From positions 78,636,992-78,700,991 of the forward strand of contig CM056731.1 of assembly GCA_029844215.1 (NCBI GenBank): a DNA stretch of 64,000 nt, written 5' to 3'. Each line of letters opens with the position of its first letter. Position 1 is the first letter of the stretch. Below the pieces are notes generated by a model. That model ran no database searches and was not told the origin of the DNA. It saw nothing but the letters and a program-made list of their open reading frames with translations. The translations under genes and the position numbers were made by a program. Positions 57,290 to 64,000 of this stretch are shown in pieces. The stretch comes from Przewalskia tangutica (lineage: Eukaryota; Streptophyta; Magnoliopsida; Solanales; Solanaceae).

Positions 57290-59992
57290 TGTTACACCCC
57301 GTAAATTCAAATATTAGATAAGTTGGCAATCATGTGTCGAACGGATTTTAAGTCTTATTTGGAGTGTGGTACCCCAATTTTTTTTAAGATGTATGGGGTG
57401 TTTAGCAAGCCTAGTATTAATTTGGATGAGTCTAGTTTCCAACGCAACAAACCGTTCGTCGATAGGACATCGGAGCGGAGGGGTATGGGCGTTAGAAATT
57501 CTGTAAGCAGGCGCAGAGGAAGGATTTTCGTGTCAGGCGTCTCAGCGCCGCGGCGCCGTCAGCAGGGCCGCGGCGCCACTAATCCTGAAAATCCTCGGAG
57601 GTTTAGGCGCGGCTGGCTGATCGCATGGCGCGATGCGGGATTTTTTCATGCGGCGCTGCTTAAAACAGGGGATATTTTCGAAAAGAGCCTATGGGAGGGT
57701 GACAAGTGTCCCTCCCATCTTGTTGACCACGAAAAGGACCCTATTTTAGGACCAAGTCTTGAAAGACTTGGTCATTTCATCTTAGAACTCCTAAAAACCC
57801 TCTCCCTTTCTCTCTAGAGATTTAAGAAAAGCCTAGCTTAGTGGGTTTTGTTGGAGCGGCGGTAAGAAGGCAAAGTGTTGGTAAGCTTGTGGGAAGCACG
57901 AGGACGAGGTTGACGGGGATAGGAGTTGAAGAAAAAGAGCTTTAGTGGGCTAACCCAAAAGGTAAGAGATTTCCTCTTCTCTTGGAATTGATAATAATCC
58001 TTGTTATAGTTAATATTGACCACATGAATCATGTGTTAGATTGATATGTATTATAGGTTTTGCTAGCCATTTGAAATGAGAAATACAAAGGAAATCGATA
58101 GTTATACTTGTCGCATGTTATGTAAGTATACGCTTATAATTGGGAAATTGGTTGTGACTATAACAAGCATGAAAACATTACGGATGGATTTATGGTGGTT
58201 ATACCATATAATCGGAAAGGACCATTCGTATTGGACTACTTTATTTAAATTGTGGTGAGCCAATTGGGGCTGTTTGGTTATTGAATTCGGCCTCGAAAGA
58301 GGTGGCAAAGTATGTAGAAACAAAGGAGGTGCTGTCCGATTTTCCGTAGAAAATAGCGACTTAACACTTATAATATTCTACGTTGAAGTGAGGCATTAAT
58401 AGACGTATTGTGAATATCATAGGTTGACACACTTCGGGCGGGACTTTGTACTTGGCAAGTGGTTTGACCCGGCAAGGTATGTAGAACTATTCCTATCTTT
58501 GAGCATGATTAGTTTCACGTATATAGTACGGTAGACATACAAGACTTTGACATTCTTTACTAGCTTTATGAAATGCCAAGTCGGGTGAGTTAGGAGATTA
58601 ACTCACTTCTTTGAAAATACTAAGGATGTCTTAAAGTTTTGTTAAGGTTAAGGGACTTGAAGAGTTGTAAAGTATGTGATACTTGTTTCGTTTTAAACGT
58701 ATAAGTCCCTTGGATAGGAAATAGTCTTTGGACTAAGGTATAAAGTGAATATAACGACTTTATGGGGAGTTGGTTATATTGGCTTTATGGAAAGGTAAAT
58801 GGCTTGATTTAATGGAAGGCAACTCGATTTTAAGGTATCAATTGCCTAGGGTTTTATAAGAAAAAGAGTCACTTGATTTAGAAACCTAACTTTATTTCTA
58901 AGGGTGTTGTGACTTACCTTGAAATGTAATTTGGACTTGATACTAGGATTAATAGTATCTTGGAAGTTTTCTACTAAAAAGAGTCATTTGTTTTTAAAAT
59001 AATAGAAGTACGTAGTACTTGGGTTAAATTCCCGGATTATTATAAAGGACATGTTAGTGCCTTAGGTTAACTAAAATGAGAGTGTTTATAAACAAGAATA
59101 GTAAGAAGTTAGGGGATCTCTTAACTTGCTTACATATTGTATAATAAGCCGGTAGTGCTTATGTTACGTATGATAGCCGGATTTGGGATAGTGATATATT
59201 ATTCGTTGTGGGGTCATTCCCCGGGATTGTGGCATTGCATATTTCCGTGGATTTGCTATCCACGATGCGAGGAATACCTCATGCGAGTCCGTAGGGCTTA
59301 TGCGGGTGAAATAGTCCCATGCGGGCGGATCCAGCCTATGCGAGGAATACCTCATGCGAGTCCGTAGGGCTTATGCGGGTGAAATAGTCCCATGCGAGGA
59401 ATACCTCACGCGGGTCCACTGGGCCTATGCGGGTGAAATAGTCCCAGGAGTAGGATTTCAATCCTATTTTTCGTTGTAAGTATACACCTATTTTACTCTC
59501 ATTGTTAGTAAGGCACAGTGTACTGTAATTTGATTATCATACATGTCTCCGACTTTGATTTAGACTTGTGATGGAATTTACAGTATTCTTTTCCAGTTTT
59601 ACATATTTGGTACATATTGTGTACTGACCCCCTTCCCCGGGGGCTGCGTTCATGCCGCAGGAAAGGGTAAGCAGGTGGCGGATCCACATTCTTAGGATCA
59701 CTTATCTGACGACAGAAGCTCCATTTATCCGGAGGCTTGTCTCTTTTGAATCTGATCTTTTCCACAGTGTTGTAGATTTATGTACATTCGTGGTATGGCG
59801 GGCCTCTGTCCGCCACGATTGTTATTCTAGAGTGCGTATTCACATATGTGGTTGGGTAGAAGCGATGTTGTCTGATTGTACTTTTGATTTTGTTATCTAT
59901 ATTGGAAGGCGGTCTTATCGGGTAGCCTGGGATGTTTTATAGTTACACACGTGTTTATGTTTTGTATGTTCCGCTGCTATTCTCTGATGTAT
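57290..59992 (+). repeat. Element F 3' LTR, right end missing
   Basis: Matches the 5' LTR up to GATGTATAC (about 59992), where the sequence changes to E LTR sequence. The last 50 or so bases of the LTR, including GTCGTGACA, are absent. Confidence 0.9.
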
Positions 59993-60386
59993 ACCTCATG
60001 CCGCAGGTAGAGGTACTCCTGTTGTTGATCCCCGCTCCTAGGATCACCGTTTCTGCTTTTGGGAAAGCCCCATTTCTCCGGAGGCTTGTCTTTTGGGTAT
60101 GATCTCCCTGCCATTGTAGCTTTATGTACATTCAGGGTATGGCGGGGCCCTGTCCCGCCATAGTTATTTACATTCCTAAGTGCGTAGTCTGTTGTAAAGT
60201 TGGGATGTAACTGTTCACTCTTGATGTATATATACATGCCGAAAGGCAATCTTTTCTTGGATAAACTGTTTCTCATTTCATAATTGTTTCATGTCTTGTT
60301 TTTATATTCCGCTGGTTACTCTGATGTATGTCTACTTAGGTGCCCGGGTAAGGCACCAGTCACGGGCCCGGGTTCGGGTCGTGACA
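59993..60386 (+). repeat. Element E 3' LTR, terminal remnant
   Basis: 394 bp matching 46016-46409, ending GGGTCGTGACA and followed by E's right duplication CCTGC. It contains the perfect hairpin at 60138-60162. Confidence 0.9.
60138..60162. other. LTR near-terminal inverted repeat, E 3' LTR
   Basis: TATGGCGGGG, CCCTGT, CCCGCCATA: the clearest copy of the shared hairpin. Confidence 0.75.
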
Positions 60387-60399
60387 CCTGCAGCCTCCT

Positions 60400-60433
60400 G
60401 ATTATAGGTGTGGTGCACAACACGCCGATAATC
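60400..60433 (-). other. Leader stem-loop with GTGCAC loop, element A
   Basis: Minus-strand arms GATTATCGGCGTG and CACACCTATAATC around TTGTGCAC, two mismatches. It is separated from A's gag (43740) by the E insertion. Confidence 0.68.
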
Positions 60434-60479
60434 AAGACTCTACTAGATACGGTATGTAGACACTTTTCGAGGATTAACT

Positions 60480-60491
60480 GCTCTGATACCA
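60480..60491 (-). other. Primer-binding site, element A
   Basis: GCTCTGATACCA on the plus strand, exact complement of TGGTATCAGAGC, four bases from the 5' LTR. Confidence 0.93.
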
Positions 60492-61397
60492 CTTTTGTCA
60501 CGACCCGACCCCGGGCCCGTGACTGGTGCCTTACCCCGGGCACCCTAGTGATACAACATCAGAGAAAATCAACGTAAATAAAAACTTACACATGAAACAA
60601 GATATACAATGAGAAAAATAGGCTAACCAAGACGGTCACCTTTCTGCATATATATAAAGAAGATTAAACCTGAACAGTTACATCCCTTTTACAAAACCTG
60701 CCCACAATAGTACTACAGACCTCTAAGAGTTTTATAACAACAATGACGGGACAGGGCCCCGCCATACCCCTGAATGTATAAGAACCTACACTCTCAGGGA
60801 ATCATACTACAAGATAAGCCTCCGGAGAAACGGAGCTTCCCAAAACGCTGAACTGTGATCCTATGAGCGAGGATCAACAACTGGTGTACCTCTACCTGCG
60901 GCATGAACGCAGCCCCCCGAAGGAGGTTAGTACAACAGGTACCAAGTATGTGAAACTGAAAATACTGTAAATGAAATCATAATAGTCTATATAAAACAGA
61001 AGACATGTATGATAACCAATTTACAATACCCAATATGTAAGCAGTCATGTCAAGTCAGGGACTCACGCCCTCAAAGTCATCACTCAAATATAACCATGGG
61101 TCTCATGCCCACAATATCAATCATGCCCATGGAATTCCTTCCTCACTGCCGGCAGTCCATGATATAAAAACACCAAGGAATACACATGAACACCAGGTCC
61201 CACCTGTGTCCTAATAAAACCGTACGGGGTAAGTACGAAGGCATTGCCGACTACTAGAACCCACCGTACTAACATTGCTATAAATCTGTATCACGAGGTC
61301 TTCCGCCAAATGATCGAAGCTGGACTATTCGCCCTCAGTATCATTTGTGCGAGCCTAATCCTGGAACTCCCGCAGTCCGCATAGGCCACCTAGGCCC

Positions 61398-61590
61398 GCA
61401 TGAGGTATTCCTCGCATCGGGGGTAGCTAACCCTCGACATCAACCTGGACTCCCGCAATCCGCATAGTCACCTGGACCGCATGAGGTATTCCTCGCATCG
61501 GCGTAACACACCTGGAGTGATCATCCTGGAACTCCCGCAGCTCCGCATAGGTCACATAGACCCGCATGAGGTATTCCTCGCATCGGGGGT
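61398..61590. repeat. Array of GAGGAATACCTCATGCGG-type repeats, A 5' LTR
   Basis: Three units with GCATGAGGTATTCCTCGCATCG near 61398, 61480 and 61564, the partner of the array at 2014-2196. Confidence 0.78.
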
Positions 61591-63411
61591 AGCTAACCCT
61601 CGGCAACATAACAAGTCAGGGGGTATGTGATATAATACCAGTACAACGGGCTTATCGTTAAACAACGTAAGCACAACAAGAATAACCCCCTTACACAAAC
61701 ATCACAAGATACTAACACACGTAGCATCATAACATGTTCACTTTATCAAACCGACAAGAAAGTATTACAAGGCTATCACAGGCAAAACATAGGCAAGTTA
61801 CTCACACAAGGTACTTTTATTTCATAAAAACAAATCCGGGTTTTTAACCCTAAAGTACTACATACATTAATTCTTTTAAAAAGTTCCATGTCTTTCACAA
61901 AAGTCACACGATACCCGTAGTATCAAAATAGAGCAACTATCTTTTTAGGTAAACCAAAACAATTTCTATACCGTCTTTTTTAAACCAACTTAAGAAAAAA
62001 GCATGCCTTCCTTTTAAACGAAAACACTTCAAATTCTCAAGTCTTTCTCTTTTATAAATCAAGTCTTCACTTTGTAATTTTTAAGAAAATCAAAACTTGT
62101 TTATTAATGATCTTATTAAAGCAGCCATGATCTAGGAAATGTAATACAATTTTGTCTTATCTTAGCTTCTATGCAGATGGAAGATTCTACTTGTTTTAAG
62201 TTAATAATAGTCATTACCTTTTCCTTTATTAACGCTGCATTGGCTTGTTCGATATTCTTTCCCCTTTCCGAAATCAATATAACGTTATTATTTAAAAACC
62301 AAGTACTCATTACTCATGAATGAGGTTTCACAACTTTCTACACAATTCAAGTTCTTCACATATTATATTAAGTCAAATATAAATCAAGTCTCTTATCTTT
62401 TAAAACCAATAACCCATTCTTTTCTTCATAAAGTCGTTATAATTAACTTCCCATAAAGCCATTATAACACTTTCTGTTTTAAACCAACTTAATTCGTTTA
62501 GCACACGTACGTCTACCGTACTACATAGTTCACAAAAATCATGCTAGAAAGGATAGGAAGAGGTTCACATACCTCGCGACGATTATCGACAATTAGCAAA
62601 ACGCTCCACAGTACTATAACCCTGCTAGCCTTTTCCACCCTTCAAGTAGAATACGCTACTCATAGAACTTCAACCTATAAAGGTCACAAAACGTCTATCA
62701 ACCTCTAGATCTCTTCGTAGAACAATTCAAAGTACAAGGTTCTTTATTCTACGGAAAATTCGGCAGCACCTCCCAACCCACAACCACATAAATCTCCTCC
62801 TCTATCAAGGCTCGCTACCAAGCCAACAACTCCTAGGGGGGTTACACGTCTAACCGGATGTGTACAACACTGCCCCACAATAATACTACAAGTCTACTGT
62901 AAATACAGTCCAATGTAAATACAGTTCAATTCTTTATAATCATCCTTCCAATATATCTTCTACTCAATTCTAAACTACTATAATATGAAATATCCAATTA
63001 CAATAGGGGGACAAAGATCATTACCTCGATAAGCCCAAAATTATCCAAGATTTATAAGTCGATCCTGAGCAACGTTTAGCTCCACTTCCTTACGCTCCAA
63101 CCCGCTCTAAGCAACCCTTAGAAGTTTCTAAACAACTTCTCTTAACACTTCAACCAACTATGAAGATTTTCCTAGGGTTTCATTTTGCGACTATTGGAAT
63201 AAAGTAGTAATTTTCGGGCTCTTATGTTGGGATAACTTTAGAATACTACTAGGGATACAAGGCTAAGGTATTTGGGATAATAACAATACTTGAAGAAATT
63301 TCTCTACAAAGGGGGGGGGGGTGTTTGGACGAGAACAACTAAGGGGGGATGGAGAATTTTTGCCTTGGAAACTCTTAAGTGTGGATGAATAAAGTCTTGA
63401 AAACAAGGGGG

Positions 63412-63419
63412 TATTTATA
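63412..63419 (-). promoter_or_regulatory. TATA box, A 5' LTR
   Basis: TATTTATA on the plus strand, about 505 bp from the LTR 5' end. It is the promoter that would have driven A. Confidence 0.65.
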
Positions 63420-63924
63420 GAGAAATCAAGGGCCAATATCTAGGCAAGTGTGTGGTGTAGATTGGGGACATGTGGGTGTGGATTCTACCAACCACATGCC
63501 CACCACAAAATTTGGACAAGTGGCTAGCCACTTGTCCACTACTAACCGATCGAGGACACTTGTCTTCACCATTCGGCCAACATGGCCACGTGGGGTGACA
63601 CGTGTCGCCCCTACTAAATCAAATATTTCATCTTAGAAAATATCGTAATGCCAAAAATCCAAAAATAAAGTGGGCCACAAAAGCAGTAAATTCCCAGTGG
63701 GCCCACGTGACCAATTTCGGAAATAAAATTCCATAATTCTCAAATATTCCAAAAAGTCCGAATACCAAATCTGGGAATCCAATTCCCATTAACGAACCTT
63801 TTTCCTTCACAAAATCCGGAAACTTTTCCGTCGAAAAATCACATCTTTCTTCCTTTCCAATTTTTGTGTCGTATTCTCGTACGTACGTCCTCATATACAT
63901 ACTCTGGATCTACGGGGTGTAACA

Positions 63925-64000
63925 GGAAAGGGCTTCCCAAATCTCCTTTGGGGATATAAAATGCAAAAGTTGTAATCTATCCTCTTCACTTAGCTTCGGG
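63925..64000 (-). pseudogene. LINE reverse transcriptase, N-terminal continuation beyond the insertion
   Basis: The last 76 bases read on the minus strand in the same frame as the LINE segment at 1-1130. They encode a stretch ending in EIWEAL, the usual helix before the DKAPGP motif of plant LINE RTs. The first five bases (GGAAA, 63925-63929) duplicate 1126-1130 and are the target-site duplication of element A. The frame is therefore continuous once the insertion and one duplicate are discounted. It continues past the window end. Confidence 0.85.

Larger units (their letters stand above)
50268..59992 (+). mobile_element. Element F: Ty3/gypsy retrotransposon with decayed head and intact integrase tail
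   Basis: 5' LTR 50268-53030 and 3' LTR 57290-59992, nearly identical and so recent. Left flank TGATC (50263-50267). The right terminal 50 bp or so and right duplication are missing at the junction with E's 3' LTR. Internal: PBS, stem-loop, non-coding module, protease trace, an unreadable kilobase, RNase H, integrase, chromodomain, polypurine tract. No gag and no RT. Recent movement despite these defects implies help in trans. Confidence 0.9.
43843..60386 (+). mobile_element. Element E: Ty3/gypsy chromovirus with open pol, 3' half deleted, hosts F
   Basis: Inserted in A's leader with duplications CCTGT (43838-43842) and CCTGC (60387-60391). C's uninterrupted leader at 37818-37822 shows CCTGC was the original. 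5' LTR 43843-46409, PBS, stem-loop, gag, open pol to 50267, then element F. After F only the last 394 bp of E's 3' LTR remain (59993-60386). The integrase core, chromodomain, polypurine tract and most of the 3' LTR are gone. Confidence 0.9.
1131..63924 (-). mobile_element. Element A: outermost Ty3/gypsy retrotransposon, non-autonomous, hosts C and E
   Basis: LTRs at 1131-4514 and 60496-63924 in the same orientation, each TG...CA, flanked by the perfect 5-bp duplication GGAAA (1126-1130 and 63925-63929). The tRNA-Met-type PBS lies beside the right LTR and the polypurine tract beside the left one, so transcription runs leftward. Without insertions the internal region is only about 3 kb: leader, gag remnant, a non-coding module, an integrase fragment and a 3' tail. 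Protease, RT and RNase H are missing. It must have moved using proteins from a relative. C (4980-41510) and E (43843-60386) later inserted into it. Confidence 0.93.
60496..63924 (-). repeat. Element A 5' LTR
   Basis: 3.43 kb, TGTCACGACC...GGGGTGTAACA. Better preserved at CAG/CTG sites than the partner at 1131-4514. Array at about 61398-61590, A/C/G shared block at about 62125-62250, TATA box at 63412-63419, a G homopolymer at about 63309-63320. Confidence 0.93.

Noticed and set aside
1..64000. Host genes or captured cellular genes
   Set aside because: Every stretch can be assigned to the LINE, an LTR or an element's internal region, except the G filler (30377-30512) and the unreadable part of F (54161-55160). 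Neither shows a recognisable host protein.

Overview
This 64 kb window is plant nuclear DNA made entirely of transposable elements. I see no host gene, rRNA or tRNA gene, or CRISPR array. The elements are Ty3/gypsy chromoviruses, probably of the Tekay/Del clade: LTRs run TG...CA, primer-binding sites match initiator tRNA-Met (TGGTATCAGAGC), pol order is protease, RT, RNase H, integrase, and the integrase tail carries a GPY/F module and a chromodomain-like segment. The host is very likely a eudicot, plausibly an asterid such as a Solanaceae species. That taxonomic guess rests on general resemblance only.

Nearly everything sits inside one LINE reverse-transcriptase gene on the minus strand (1-1130 and 63925-64000). 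The LINE is split by element A (minus, 1131-63924, target duplication GGAAA). A carries two insertions. The first is C (minus, 4980-41510, GTACC). C's left LTR holds a solo LTR (plus, 5328-7790) and element B (plus, 11004-36617, TACGG). B's 3' LTR is split by D (minus, 20794-36548, ACTCT), and D's 5' LTR is split by G (plus, 30055-36199, GCAAG). The second insertion in A is E (plus, 43843-60386, CCTGT/CCTGC), whose integrase is interrupted by F (plus, 50268-59992). F's right edge and the rest of E's pol and 3' LTR were lost at a deletion junction near 59992. The chain LINE > A > C > B > D > G is six layers deep.

Coding content: E holds the best gene, an open pol frame (47955-50267) from protease through the integrase zinc finger. 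F keeps an intact integrase C-terminus and chromodomain (56673-57149), but its catalytic Glu reads Gly. B and D have full-length but frame-broken gag-pol. A and G have gag but no RT. C lacks gag and RT. A, C, F and G share a homologous non-coding internal module where gag or pol genes should be, which points to a family of non-autonomous derivatives.

Three RNA/DNA structures recur across elements. A leader stem-loop between PBS and gag, with invariant loop TTGTGCAC (palindrome GTGCAC), is found in all seven elements that have a leader. A short inverted repeat lies just before the polypurine tract in six. A GGCGGG/CCCGCC hairpin lies near the LTR 3' end. Separately, many indels and A-to-G changes fall at CAG/CTG sites, even between the paired LTRs of one element. 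This looks like base-calling error at CHG-methylated cytosines, so many apparent frameshifts may not be real.
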